32,145 bases of DNA, taken from Armatimonadota bacterium. GTDB taxonomy: Bacteria > Armatimonadota > Hebobacteria > Hebobacterales > Hebobacteraceae. A program made the translations under genes and the position numbers. Shown here piece after piece: positions 16,476 through 25,504 of the stretch. Each line of letters begins with the position of its first letter. Position 1 is the stretch's first letter. Location: contig WFSF01000227.1 of assembly GCA_015486155.1 (NCBI GenBank), forward strand, positions 1-32,145. Reading direction: 5' to 3'. The notes under the pieces are model-generated. The model saw only the letters and a program-made list of their open reading frames with translations, did not search any database and was not told the DNA's origin.

Positions 16476-17236
16476 CGAGTTCAGTCGAGCAAGGGGACGC
16501 ACAGACTCCGGTCGCGCTGGTGACCGGAGCGCGGCGGGGCATCGGTCGGGCGATAGCCCTGCGGCTGGGGCGGGATATGGACATCGCGCTCAACGACATT
16601 CCCGCCGGCGCGGAGGAAATCGAGCAGGTGGCCGAGGAGGTGCGCGGCCTGGGGCGGCGGGCGGTGGCGATCACCGCCGATGTGCGCAACTCCGACCAGG
16701 TGGAGGCGATGGTGAAGCGGGTGGTGGGGGAGATGGGTCGGTTGGATGTGCTCGTCAACAATGCGGGGGTGACGCGGGACGGGCTGGTGGCCCGCATGAC
16801 CGACGAGCAGTGGCGGATGGTGCTGGAGATCAACTTGGACGGCGCCTTTTACTGCGCCCGCGCGGCCGCCAAGGTGATGATCCGGCAGCGGTCCGGGTGC
16901 ATCGTCAACATGGCCTCCGTGGTGGGGCTGATGGGCAACGCCGGGCAGGCCAACTATGCGGCCTCCAAGGCGGGGCTGATCGGGCTCACCAAGAGCCTGG
17001 CGCGGGAGCTGGCGCCCCGGGGGATCCGCGTCAACGCCATCGCCCCCGGCTTCATCATCTCGCCGATGACGGACGAGTTGAGCGAGGAGGCGAGAGAGAG
17101 GCTGGCCGAGATGATTCCCCTTAAGCGCCTGGGCCGGCCGGAGGACGTGGCGGAGGTGGCGGCCTTTTTGACATCGCCCGCGGGCTCCTACCTCACCGGG
17201 CAAGTGATTCAGGTTGACGGGGGAATGCATATGTGA
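16472..17236 (+). CDS. fabG: 3-oxoacyl-ACP reductase FabG
   Basis: NADPH-dependent ketoacyl reductase of the short-chain dehydrogenase family. From ATG 16472, which overlaps the fabD stop, it has 254 aa. Cofactor loop VTGARRGIG at 17-25, NNAG at 96-99, and the catalytic N121, S149, Y162 and K166 (NYAASKAG). The C-terminal [15 protein letters not shown] is family-standard. It follows fabD and precedes acpP, as in the classical fab cluster. Other SDRs look alike; the context settles the assignment. Confidence 0.95.
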   Translation: MTSSVEQGDAQTPVALVTGARRGIGRAIALRLGRDMDIALNDIPAGAEEIEQVAEEVRGLGRRAVAITADVRNSDQVEAMVKRVVGEMGRLDVLVNNAGVTRDGLVARMTDEQWRMVLEINLDGAFYCARAAAKVMIRQRSGCIVNMASVVGLMGNAGQANYAASKAGLIGLTKSLARELAPRGIRVNAIAPGFIISPMTDELSEEARERLAEMIPLKRLGRPEDVAEVAAFLTSPAGSYLTGQVIQVDGGMHM

Positions 17237-17275
17237 TATATGACGGACGCCTTCGGCGCATCCGAGTATGCGTTT

Positions 17276-17295
17276 GCGGGCGGGCTGTCGCCCGC
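17276..17295 (+). promoter_or_regulatory. Intercistronic hairpin between fabG and acpP
   Basis: GCGGGCG and CGCCCGC pair perfectly over a six-base loop, following a smaller CGCC-TTC-GGCG stem. No T-tract follows. The 154-bp gap is large for this tight operon; the hairpin may set separate mRNA stability for the abundant acyl carrier protein. Confidence 0.4.
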
Positions 17296-17390
17296 GGGAC
17301 AGGAGGCGCAGGGGCCGGCTGGGGACGAATCGCGGCCTCGCAGCATCGTCGAAAAACTCATGCTAGGTTGATGGATGGAGGAAGGCGCGC

Positions 17391-17642
17391 ATGGACGAAG
17401 CGATCTTGGAGGAAGTCAAGACACTGGTCGCCGAGCAGCTGGACGTGGATCGGAACACGGTCACACCGAATTCCTCGTTCGAGGACGATCTCCGGGCGGA
17501 CTCGCTGACGCTGGTGGAGCTGCTGATGGCGATCGAGGAGAAGTTCGACCTGGACGACATCCCGGAGGAGGACGCCGACGGCATCAAGACCGTGGGCGAT
17601 GTAGTGAAGTACATCGAGTCCAAGAAGGGTTCGGGATCATAG
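17391..17642 (+). CDS. acpP: Acyl carrier protein
   Basis: Small acidic carrier of growing acyl chains. 83 aa, with the 4'-phosphopantetheine site S38 in [17 protein letters not shown] and the conserved end [10 protein letters not shown]. The ATG at 17391 is preceded by GGAGGAAG. It lies between fabG and fabF. Confidence 0.97.
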   Translation: MDEAILEEVKTLVAEQLDVDRNTVTPNSSFEDDLRADSLTLVELLMAIEEKFDLDDIPEEDADGIKTVGDVVKYIESKKGSGS

Positions 17643-17726
17643 CCGGTCTCTCTATGGGCAAGTGTCGTCCGGCCCGGGTGAGTGACCTCGCCCGGGCCGC
17701 CTGATATCAGCACCCCAGGAGCTACC

Positions 17727-18965
17727 ATGGACCGACGCGTAGTGGTAACCGGGATCGGCGCGGTCACCCCTCTCGGCATCGGCGCGGATGTCACCTGGGA
17801 GGGGATGAGAGAGGGCCGCTCCGGCATCACGCGTATCACCCTGTTCGACGCCTCGAAGTTTGATTCCCAGATCGCCGGAGAGGTCAAGAATTTCGACCCC
17901 TCCGCCTGGATGAGCGGACGGGACGCCCGCCACAGCGACCGCTTCGTTCAGCTCGCGGTCGGCGCCGCCAAGATGGCGCTCGATGACAGCGGGCTGGAGA
18001 TAGGCGAGCGCAACTCGGCGCGCGTCGGCGTGCTGATCGGCTCCGGCATCGGCGGCACCCACACCTGGGAGGCTCAGCACCGGGTGCTGCTGGAGAAAGG
18101 GCCGAACCGCATCAGCCCCTTCTTCATCCCCATGTTGATCATGGACATGGCCTCCGGGCGGGTGGCGATGCAGTTCGGGGCGCGGGGGCCCAACTTCGGC
18201 ATTGCCAGCGCCTGCGCCACCAGCGCCCACGCCGTCGGCGAGGCGATGAAGATCATCCAGCGCGGGGAGGCCGACGCGATGATCGCCGGCGGCAGCGAGG
18301 CCGCGGTCTCGCCCCTGGCGGTGGGGGGATTCTGCGCCATGCGCGCGCTCTCCCGGCGCAACGACGAGCCGGAGCGCGCCAGCCGGCCCTTCGACCGGGC
18401 GCGCGATGGATTCGTGATGGCCGAGGGCGCGGGGGTGGTGGTGCTGGAGGAATTGGAGCACGCGCGCGCCCGGGGGGCCGAATGGCTCGGCGAACTGGCG
18501 GGCTATGGGGCCACCGCCGACGCCTACCACATGACCGCCCCCTGCCCCGATGGGGACGGCATGGCGAGGTCCATGGAGCAGGCGCTGGAGGACGCCGGCC
18601 TGCCGGCCGATAGCGTGGATTACGTCAACGCCCACGGCACCGCCACCCCCACCGGGGACCCCGCCGAGACGGTGGCGCTCAAGCGCGTGTTCGGCGCCCG
18701 CGCCAAGGAGGTGCCCTGCAGCTCCACCAAGTCCGTCACCGGGCACCTGCTCGGCGCGGCGGGGGCGGTGGAACTGATCGCCTGCCTGAAGGCGATCGCG
18801 GAGGGAGTGGTTCCCCCCACCATCAACCTGGACGACCCGGACCCGGAGTGCGATCTCGACTACGTCCCCCACACCGCGCGGGAGGTGAAGGTGCGGGTGG
18901 CGATGACCAATTCCTTCGGCTTCGGCGGGCACAACGCCACCCTCGTGGTGAAGGCGCCGGACTAG
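17727..18965 (+). CDS. fabF: Beta-ketoacyl-ACP synthase II FabF
   Basis: Chain-elongating condensing enzyme. ATG 17727, with AGGAG five bases upstream, gives 412 aa; 15 extra codons to 17682 are open but unlikely. The catalytic triad is C163 (SACATSAHA), H303 (NAHGTATPTGD) and H340 (STKSVTGHLLGAAG). RRVVVTGIGAVTPLG and the terminal NSFGFGGHNATLV are family-typical. It is the last fatty-acid gene; a HAD phosphatase follows after five bases. Confidence 0.96.
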   Translation: MDRRVVVTGIGAVTPLGIGADVTWEGMREGRSGITRITLFDASKFDSQIAGEVKNFDPSAWMSGRDARHSDRFVQLAVGAAKMALDDSGLEIGERNSARVGVLIGSGIGGTHTWEAQHRVLLEKGPNRISPFFIPMLIMDMASGRVAMQFGARGPNFGIASACATSAHAVGEAMKIIQRGEADAMIAGGSEAAVSPLAVGGFCAMRALSRRNDEPERASRPFDRARDGFVMAEGAGVVVLEELEHARARGAEWLGELAGYGATADAYHMTAPCPDGDGMARSMEQALEDAGLPADSVDYVNAHGTATPTGDPAETVALKRVFGARAKEVPCSSTKSVTGHLLGAAGAVELIACLKAIAEGVVPPTINLDDPDPECDLDYVPHTAREVKVRVAMTNSFGFGGHNATLVVKAPD

Positions 18966-18970
18966 CCGCG

Positions 18971-19633
18971 GTGACCCCCCTCGAGGCGGTGGTGCTGGAT
19001 GTAGACGGAACGGTCGCCACCTGTCCCTATGACTTCGACGCCATGCGCGCGGTGGTCTCCGCGGTGGCGAAGAGGTGGGGCTTCGAGGAGACGGCGGACC
19101 AGCCCCGCGGGATCGTGGAGCGCATCGCGTTCATCGCCGAGGCGCTGGGGGAGCGGGGGGAGGGATTTCGCGCCGATGCGGAGGAGGCGGTGCGGAAGAT
19201 CGAGCTTCATGGGGCGCGCTCTTCCCGGCTCATCCCCGGGGCCGGCGAGGCCCTCTCCGAACTCCGCGCGGCCGGCCTCAAGGTGGCCCTCATCACCCGC
19301 AACTGCCGGGCCGTCGCGGAGCGGGTGCTCTCCCGCCTCGCCGCCTATGATATCCTGCTGGCCCGCGATGACGTGCCGCGGGTGAAGCCCGACCCCGACC
19401 ACGTCCGGCGCGCCCTCGCCGCGCTGGGGTGCAGCCCCGCCGAGGCCGTGGTGGTGGGAGATCACGTCTTCGATATCGAGGCCGGCCGGGCTGCGGGCGC
19501 GGCCCACTGCCTCGGCGTGAGGACGGGGGCCAGCGCGGACGCGGAGCTGCTGGCGGCCGGGGCGGAGGCGGTGATCGGCAGCATCGCGGAGCTGCCCGCC
19601 TGGCTGCGGGGGCGGGGATGGATGCGCTCGTGA
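18971..19633 (+). CDS. HAD-superfamily hydrolase (phosphoglycolate phosphatase-like)
   Basis: A 220-aa Asp-nucleophile phosphatase. Motif I DVDGT with D10 and D12, an alpha-helical cap (about 17-85), motif II near VALITRN, motif III lysine in RVKPDPDH, and motif IV VVVGDHVFDIEAGRAAG. Closest in layout to Gph/PGP-type HADs, but substrate cannot be read from sequence. GTG 18971 lies five bases after the fabF stop, and its end overlaps the SpoIID gene by 16 bp. Confidence 0.88.
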   Translation: MTPLEAVVLDVDGTVATCPYDFDAMRAVVSAVAKRWGFEETADQPRGIVERIAFIAEALGERGEGFRADAEEAVRKIELHGARSSRLIPGAGEALSELRAAGLKVALITRNCRAVAERVLSRLAAYDILLARDDVPRVKPDPDHVRRALAALGCSPAEAVVVGDHVFDIEAGRAAGAAHCLGVRTGASADAELLAAGAEAVIGSIAELPAWLRGRGWMRS

Positions 19634-20970
19634 CCGCGGGCGCCTGGCTGGCGGCGGCCGCGCTGTGTTGGCAGGCGGCCCTGGGGGGAGGATTGCCCCG
19701 GGAGGTGACCGCCTCCTCGGTGGCCTCCTATGCCGGCGGCGGCTCCAGGGTGAGGGTGCTGGTGTTCGAGGGCGCGCGCCGCGTGTCCGCGCGGCCGAGC
19801 GGGCCGGCGGAATTGGTGGACGGGGAGACCGGAGAGAAACTGGGGCTGATGGGCGCGGGCGCGCTGCTCACGTTTCGGCCGCAAGGGGGCCGGGTGCGCG
19901 TGGCGAGCGGCCGTTTCCGCGCCTCGGCCGCGGAGCTGCTGCTGCGGCCGCGCACGCGGGCGCAGACCACGGTTTCCGCAGAGGGAAGGAGAGGGCGCTT
20001 TTTCGGCGCCCTGAGTTTCCGCGCGGCCGGCGGACGCCTGCGGGTAGTGGAGTCGGCCGACCTGGAGGACTATGTGGCCGGGGTGGTGGACGCGGAGCTG
20101 CCGGATTCCTTTCCCCTGGAGGCGATGAAGGCCCAGGCCGTCGCCGCCCGCACCTATGCGCTCTTTCACCTGGGCGACCACGCGCGCCAGGGGGCGGATT
20201 TGTGCAGCCGCGTGCACTGCCAGGTCTACCGGGGCGCGCCCGGGGCGGATTCACAGGCCTGGCGCGCGGCGCGGGAGACCGCGGGGCAGGTGCTGGTCTG
20301 GAACGGCCTGCTGGTGGACGCCATGTACCACTCCGCCTGCGGGGGGCACACCGCCCCCGCCTGGGAGGTGAGGCGCGACAAGATCCTGCCTTACCTGCGC
20401 GGCGTCTCGGACCGCGCCCCGGGGGCGGAGGGCGCTCCCTACTGCGCGGCGGGGCTCGGACTGGGCTGGACAAAGCGCCTCTCCTGGCGGGAGGCGGATC
20501 GTCTGGTCTTCTCGAATCTGGGCACTGTGCTGGGGCGGCCGGGGCTGAAGCCTGGCAGGCTGAAGGCGCTCCGCGTGGCGGCGCGGGGGCGGGACGGGCG
20601 CGTGATCTGGCTGGAGGTGGTCACCGCGCGGGCCCGCTACCGGGTGCGCGGGGACGGCATCAGGTGGCTTTTCGGGACCGGGCTGGCGGGACCGCGGGGC
20701 CTCAGGAGCACCGATTTTCGGCTCACCGTCCAGCGCGACGCCGCCGGCCGGCCCCGCGGGGTGGTCTTCACCGGCAAGGGCTACGGGCACGGCATCGGGC
20801 TCTGCCAGTGGGGCGCGCGGGGAAGGGCGCTGGCGGGGCAGACGGCGGCGGAGATCCTGCGCGCCTACTACCCCGGCACCGACGTGGTTGACCTCCGGAG
20901 GCTGCGTTCGCCGCAGCAGGTGAACGATGATGGACGTGCTTTCGCGATATGCGCGCAAACACACCCGTAG
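19618..20970 (+). CDS. SpoIID/LytB-domain peptidoglycan lytic transglycosylase
   Basis: A 450-aa exported SpoIID-family protein. These enzymes cleave denuded glycan strands and leave 1,6-anhydro-MurNAc ends. The hydrophobic N-terminus (about 5-25) fits a signal peptide. SpoIID core: LEDYVAGVVDAELPDSFPLE with E160 as the expected catalytic acid, KAQAVAARTYAL, CSRVHCQVYRGA, the ACGGHTAPAWE block, and the closing GYGHGIGLCQWGARG. ATG 19618 lies inside the end of the HAD gene. The last 44 bp overlap anmK. The organism shows no sporulation genes here, so a general wall-remodelling or cell-division role is more likely. Confidence 0.92.
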   Translation: MDALVTAGAWLAAAALCWQAALGGGLPREVTASSVASYAGGGSRVRVLVFEGARRVSARPSGPAELVDGETGEKLGLMGAGALLTFRPQGGRVRVASGRFRASAAELLLRPRTRAQTTVSAEGRRGRFFGALSFRAAGGRLRVVESADLEDYVAGVVDAELPDSFPLEAMKAQAVAARTYALFHLGDHARQGADLCSRVHCQVYRGAPGADSQAWRAARETAGQVLVWNGLLVDAMYHSACGGHTAPAWEVRRDKILPYLRGVSDRAPGAEGAPYCAAGLGLGWTKRLSWREADRLVFSNLGTVLGRPGLKPGRLKALRVAARGRDGRVIWLEVVTARARYRVRGDGIRWLFGTGLAGPRGLRSTDFRLTVQRDAAGRPRGVVFTGKGYGHGIGLCQWGARGRALAGQTAAEILRAYYPGTDVVDLRRLRSPQQVNDDGRAFAICAQTHP

Positions 20971-22090
20971 GGTGATAGGCCTGATGTCCGGCACCTCGGC
21001 CGACGGGGTGGACGCGGCCCTGGTGCAGATATCCGGCGCGGGATCCACCCTGCAGGCGCGGGTGGAGCGGTTCCACACCACCCCCTATGCCCCCGCGCTG
21101 CGGGAGGCGCTTTTCCGGCTCTTCGCGCCCGACGCGCCCGTCTCCGAGGTGTGCGGGATGAATTTCCGCCTGGGCCGCGTGTTCGCCGAGGCCGCCCTCG
21201 ACCTCATCTCCCGCGCCGGCATCTCCCGCGGCGAGGTGGACCTCGTCGCCTCTCACGGCCAGACCGTGTGCCACCGGGGCGGCGAATACACCATGCAGCT
21301 GGGGGAGCCGGCGGTGATCGCGGAGCTCACCGGCCTTCCTGTGGCGGCGAACTTCAGGCCCCGCGATATCGCCGCCGGCGGGCAGGGCGCGCCCCTGACG
21401 CCCTACGCGGACTGGGCGCTGCTGCGGCACCCGGAGAGGGCGCGCGCGGTGCAGAACATCGGCGGCATCGCAAACGTCACCTATCTGCCCGCGGGCGCGG
21501 GGCCCGAGGAGGTGATCGGCTTCGATCTCGGCCCCGGGAATATGCTGATCGACGGCGTGGCGCGCGCGGTGAGCGGTGGAGATATCGGCTGTGACCGGGA
21601 CGGGGAGATGGCGGCGCGGGGGACTGTGGACGCGGACCTGCTCGACTGGTTGATGGGGCACGAGTTCATCTCCCGCCCTCCCCCCAAGTCGGCCGGCCGG
21701 GAGGAATTCGGCGACGCCTTCCTCCAGGAGGTGGTCGCCAGGGCGCGCGCGTCGGGGGTGTGGGGAGACGACCTGGCGGCCACGGTGACCGCCTTTACCG
21801 TGGAGTCGATTGTGGATGGTTACCGCCGTTTCCTGGAGCCGCGGGGAGAAATCGACGAGGTAATAGTGGGGGGAGGGGGAAGGTATAACCCGACATTGTG
21901 CCGGATGCTGGCGGCGCGTCTTCCCGGCCGCCTCCTCACCCACGAGGATCTGGGCCTCAGCAGCGAAGCAAAGGAGGCGCTCGCCTTCGCCGTGCTGGGC
22001 AACGAGACCATGCTGGGCCGGCCTGCCAACCTGCCCTCCGTCACGGGCGCGCGGCGGGCGGTGGCGCTCGGGGAGATCGTGCTTCCCTGA
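20927..22090 (+). CDS. anmK: 1,6-anhydro-N-acetylmuramic acid kinase
   Basis: Cytosolic ATP-dependent kinase that opens and phosphorylates anhydro-MurNAc recovered from wall turnover, giving MurNAc-6-phosphate. 387 aa. IGLMSGTSADGVDAALV at the N-terminus, SHGQTVCHRGG, the NIGGIANVT and GFDLGPGNMLID phosphate loops, and IVGGGGRYNPTL near the end identify it. The start (ATG 20927 or 20930) lies inside the SpoIID gene, a 44-bp overlap that suggests coupled expression with the enzyme that makes its substrate. No murQ etherase is adjacent. Confidence 0.96.
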   Translation: MMDVLSRYARKHTRRVIGLMSGTSADGVDAALVQISGAGSTLQARVERFHTTPYAPALREALFRLFAPDAPVSEVCGMNFRLGRVFAEAALDLISRAGISRGEVDLVASHGQTVCHRGGEYTMQLGEPAVIAELTGLPVAANFRPRDIAAGGQGAPLTPYADWALLRHPERARAVQNIGGIANVTYLPAGAGPEEVIGFDLGPGNMLIDGVARAVSGGDIGCDRDGEMAARGTVDADLLDWLMGHEFISRPPPKSAGREEFGDAFLQEVVARARASGVWGDDLAATVTAFTVESIVDGYRRFLEPRGEIDEVIVGGGGRYNPTLCRMLAARLPGRLLTHEDLGLSSEAKEALAFAVLGNETMLGRPANLPSVTGARRAVALGEIVLP

Positions 22091-22123
22091 GGCGAAATGT
22101 ATTATTGAAGGAGATGATGCACC

Positions 22124-23386
22124 ATGGCAGACAGGACTAAAGCAGTGATTCTCATCGGCGACGGGTTGGGCGACCGCCCGGTGGCCGAATTGGATGGACG
22201 GACCCCCCTGGAGGCGGCGGACACGCCCACGCTGGATTCGATCGCGGCCGATGGAGAGTGTGGTCAGATGGACCCCATCGGCCCCGGCGTGCGGGCGGGA
22301 AGCGACACCGCCCATCTGGCGATCCTGGGCTACGACCCCTATCGGGTGTACACGGGCCGGGGGCCCTTCGAGGCGCTGGGGATCGGGATGGAGGTGGAGC
22401 ACGGGGACGTCTGTTTCCGCTGCAACTTCGCCACCCTCGAGGGCGAGCTGAAATTGGAGGGTGAGGAGTTCTCCGGCGCCAAGATCGCCGACCGCCGGGC
22501 GGGCCGCATCGCCTCCGGCACCGCGGAGCTGGCGGCCGCGGTGAACGGAATGGTGATCGAGGATGTGACCTGCCTGGTGAAGGAGTCGGTGGAGCACCGC
22601 GCCGCCCTCATCCTGCGCGGCCCGGGGCTGGGGCCGAAGGTGAGCGATGTGGACCCCCATGAGGAGGGGGTGGCCCCCCACGCGGCGCGCGGGGAGGACG
22701 AGCCCTCGGCCAAGGCCGCCCGCATCCTCAACCAGTTCGTGCTGCGCTCCTGGGAGAAGTTGAAGGATCACCCGGTCAACAGGGAGCGGGAACAAGAGGG
22801 CAAGCCTCCCGCGAATGTCGTCATGCCCCGCGGGGCGGGGCTCGCGCCGCACCTGACTCCGTTCGCGGAGAAGTACGGCATCGCCGGCGCGTGCGTGGTG
22901 GAGACCGGCCTGATCGCGGGCATCGGCCGCTACCTGGCGATGACCGTGCCGGAGGTGCCGGGGGCGACCGGAGGCATGGACACCGATGAACTCGCCCTGG
23001 CGCGGAAGATCGTGGAGATGCTCGAGGGCCACGACTTCGTGCTCTGCAACCTCAAGGCCCCGGACCTGGGCGGACACGACGGAAAGGCGCAGCAGAAGAT
23101 GGCGGCCGCGCAGAAGCTGGACGCGCTGGCGCGCTATGTGCTCGATCACGCGCCCGGCGACCTCCACCTGGCCGTCACCGCGGACCATTCCACCCCCATC
23201 TCGTTCGGAGACCACACCGGCGACACCGTGCCGCTGGCCATCCACGGGCCTAACGTGAGGCCGGACGGAGTGCAGGCCTTCTCCGAGAGGGCGGTGGTCG
23301 GAGGAGGGTTGGTGCGGGTGCGGGGCCGGGACTTGATGCCCATCCTCACCAATCTGATGGGGGTGCAGGAGAAGTTCGGGGCCTGA
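22124..23386 (+). CDS. apgM: 2,3-bisphosphoglycerate-independent phosphoglycerate mutase, archaeal type
   Basis: Interconverts 3- and 2-phosphoglycerate through an alkaline-phosphatase-superfamily fold. 420 aa, the usual length of the archaeal (aPGAM) form and shorter than bacterial GpmI. Visible: metal ligand region LIGDGLGDRP (D13), phosphorylated S60 in GSDTAHLAILGYDP, GRGPFEALG, SDVDPHEEG, KAPDLGGHDGK and TADHSTPISFGDHTGD with metal-binding Asp/His. AAGGAG lies ten bases before the ATG. It ends the rightward operon and is convergent with the metallophosphoesterase. A short perfect inverted repeat (GAGCCGG/CCGGCTC) at 23385-23399 lacks a T-tract. Confidence 0.95.
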   Translation: MADRTKAVILIGDGLGDRPVAELDGRTPLEAADTPTLDSIAADGECGQMDPIGPGVRAGSDTAHLAILGYDPYRVYTGRGPFEALGIGMEVEHGDVCFRCNFATLEGELKLEGEEFSGAKIADRRAGRIASGTAELAAAVNGMVIEDVTCLVKESVEHRAALILRGPGLGPKVSDVDPHEEGVAPHAARGEDEPSAKAARILNQFVLRSWEKLKDHPVNREREQEGKPPANVVMPRGAGLAPHLTPFAEKYGIAGACVVETGLIAGIGRYLAMTVPEVPGATGGMDTDELALARKIVEMLEGHDFVLCNLKAPDLGGHDGKAQQKMAAAQKLDALARYVLDHAPGDLHLAVTADHSTPISFGDHTGDTVPLAIHGPNVRPDGVQAFSERAVVGGGLVRVRGRDLMPILTNLMGVQEKFGA

Positions 23387-23405
23387 GCCGGTCCGGCTCC
23401 GCTCG

Positions 23406-24581
23406 TCAGGGGGCGAGGCGCAGCGTGATTACCGCGATCTCCGGCGGGCAGGCGAGGCGCAGAGGAGGGAATACTTCGCCCAGGCCGCGGGTGACGAACA
23501 GCCACTGCTCCCCCACCCGATGGAGCCCGGAGGCGAGCCTTCGTCCCACCCGCGCGGTCACGAAGAACGGCCCGATCAGGGGCAATACTATCTGGCCGCC
23601 GTGGGTGTGCCCGGACAGCACCAGCGCGGCCCTCCCCGCCTCCGGCTCACGCAGGATATCGGGGGTGTGGCTGAGCAGGATCACGCATGCGCCCTCCGGC
23701 ACCCCCTCCAGCGCGGCCGGCAGGTCGTCGGCGTCGGAGTAGGAGGCGTCTCCCACCCCGACGAGAAAAATCTCGTCCCCGCCGCGGCGCAGCGCCAGGT
23801 GCTCGTTCACCAGCACGGTCACGCCGCGGGCGCGGAGCGCCTCCGTCACCAGTTCCGCCCCCACCCAGGTGTCGTGGTTGCCCAGCACGGCCGCCACGCC
23901 GTCCCTCGCCTCCAGGGAGCCCACCGCCTCCGCGGCCCGCGCCACCCGGCCGGCGTGTTTGTCGGCGAGGTCGCCGGTGAAGACCGCCAGGTCGCACTGC
24001 TCCCGCCGCGCCAGGGCCATCTTGGCGGCCAGCTCGCGCTCCGGGTGCCACCATCCCGCGTGCAGGTCGGAGATGTGGAGGATGCGGTATCCGTCGAAGG
24101 CCGCGGGCAGGTGGGGCAGGGGCGCCTCCACCCGGGTGACCGTGACATCGCGGGGCCTGGGCCGCGCCGCGAAGGCCAGCGCAATGCCGGTGAGATAGGA
24201 GAACAGGGCGATGTACCCGCCCAGCCGCGCCGCCGCGGGGGAGGGCAACCCGGGGTTGAGCAGGGCCAGCAGCGCCCACCAGCCCAGCCAGGGAAGCGCG
24301 AACTGAAGCGCCGCGGTCACCGCCCTCACGGCCCGCGCGGCCGGGCGCGGCAGACGCCGCAGAAGGCGCTTGGGCGCGCCCAGCACCTTCAGCACCACCC
24401 ACAACAGGAACGGCGCGGCCCCGAGGCAGGACAGCGCCTGCCACCAGGAGCCCTTTCCCGCGCCCCCCGCCCACAGCAGCGCCGCGTAACCCGCGTACAG
24501 CCACAGGAGAAGCCCCGCGAGCGCCCGCGCGCCCGCGCGCCGGTGTCCCGACATCGCGCCGGCTTCCGAGGGGGCCGTCAT
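23406..24581 (-). CDS. Membrane-anchored metallophosphoesterase (YkuE-like)
   Basis: A 391-aa calcineurin-like phosphoesterase. The N-terminal 140 residues contain about four hydrophobic segments (about 20-40, 47-68, 92-110, 119-138). The catalytic domain has all metal-binding motifs: SDLHAG (D172, H174), FTGD (203-204), LGNHD (234-237), SHTPD and SGHTHGGQIV. This is the YkuE/YaeI-type family, sometimes linked to lipid or UDP-diacylglucosamine hydrolysis; the substrate here is unknown. ATG 24581 overlaps the radical SAM stop (ATGA). Confidence 0.9.
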   Translation of the reverse strand: MTAPSEAGAMSGHRRAGARALAGLLLWLYAGYAALLWAGGAGKGSWWQALSCLGAAPFLLWVVLKVLGAPKRLLRRLPRPAARAVRAVTAALQFALPWLGWWALLALLNPGLPSPAAARLGGYIALFSYLTGIALAFAARPRPRDVTVTRVEAPLPHLPAAFDGYRILHISDLHAGWWHPERELAAKMALARREQCDLAVFTGDLADKHAGRVARAAEAVGSLEARDGVAAVLGNHDTWVGAELVTEALRARGVTVLVNEHLALRRGGDEIFLVGVGDASYSDADDLPAALEGVPEGACVILLSHTPDILREPEAGRAALVLSGHTHGGQIVLPLIGPFFVTARVGRRLASGLHRVGEQWLFVTRGLGEVFPPLRLACPPEIAVITLRLAP

Positions 24582-25495
24582 CGTTCGTCCAGCCGGCGCA
24601 GGCCCGCGCTCCGCGCCGCCTCCACGGCCTTCCGGTATTCCGCGGCCGTGAGGCCCCGCCTCAGGGCGGGCATCTCGGAGGCGCGGTATTCTGGGTGGTA
24701 CTGGGCCATCACGTTCACGTAGGTGTCAGCGCTCAGGGATGCGAGGAAGGCCATGACCTGCTCCGTTCCCGCCCTTCCCTCCGGCAGCACGAGGTGGCGC
24801 ACCAGGAGCCCGCGCGCGGCGATCCCTTCCTCGTCGAGGCGCAGGTCCCCCACCTGCCGGTGCATCTCTCGCAGCGCCTCCCGACACCGATCCCAGTAGT
24901 CCGGCACCCCCGAGAGCCGCGCGCCCGTGTGATTGTCCCCGTACTTGGCGTCGGGCATGTATATGTCCACGATTCCCTCCAGGAGTCGCAGCGCCTCCAG
25001 GCTCTCGTATCCGCCGCAGTTGTAGACGACGGGCGCGCGCAGTCCCTGCTCTCTCGCCCGCGCGAGCGCCTCCACCAGCATGGGCGCCTGATGGGTGGGC
25101 GTGACCCAGTTGATATTGTGACAGCCCTGCCGCTGGAGATCGAGCATCAGGTCCGCGAGCTCGCGCACGGTGACCGTGCGGCCGCGTCGCAGGTGAGAGA
25201 TGTCGTAGTTCTGGCAGAAGATGCACTTGAGGTTGCAGCCGGTGAGGAAGATGGTGCCGGAGCCATGCCGGCCCACCAGGGGCCGCTCCTCTCCGAAGTG
25301 AGGCCCGTAGGAGGATACCACGGGGTCGGCCCCCACTCCGCACTCCCCGGTCTCCCCGGCCTCCCGGTCCACCCCGCAGGCGCGGGGGCAGAGTCGGCAC
25401 CCATGCATCAGCGCGCGCAGCGCGGAGACGCGGGCGGCCAGTTCCGCTGCGGACAGGTCGAGATAGGCGGCCCGGAGATGCCCACCGTCCACCAC
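24578..25495 (-). CDS. Radical SAM protein, PflX/PflA-like
   Basis: A 305-aa radical SAM enzyme. The cluster motif is C87-x3-C91-x2-C94 (GCNLKCIFCQNYDIS), followed by TPTHQAP and YNCGGYESLE. An N-terminal cysteine set (C33, C36, C40, C52 in CRLCPRACG and GECG) may hold an extra metal site. This layout is that of the PflX group (COG1313), relatives of pyruvate formate-lyase activases with no settled substrate. No glycyl-radical enzyme is adjacent. The start is GTG 25495, nine bases after surE. Confidence 0.88.
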   Translation of the reverse strand: MVDGGHLRAAYLDLSAAELAARVSALRALMHGCRLCPRACGVDREAGETGECGVGADPVVSSYGPHFGEERPLVGRHGSGTIFLTGCNLKCIFCQNYDISHLRRGRTVTVRELADLMLDLQRQGCHNINWVTPTHQAPMLVEALARAREQGLRAPVVYNCGGYESLEALRLLEGIVDIYMPDAKYGDNHTGARLSGVPDYWDRCREALREMHRQVGDLRLDEEGIAARGLLVRHLVLPEGRAGTEQVMAFLASLSADTYVNVMAQYHPEYRASEMPALRRGLTAAEYRKAVEAARSAGLRRLDER

Positions 25496-25504
25496 GTCCC
25501 ATCC

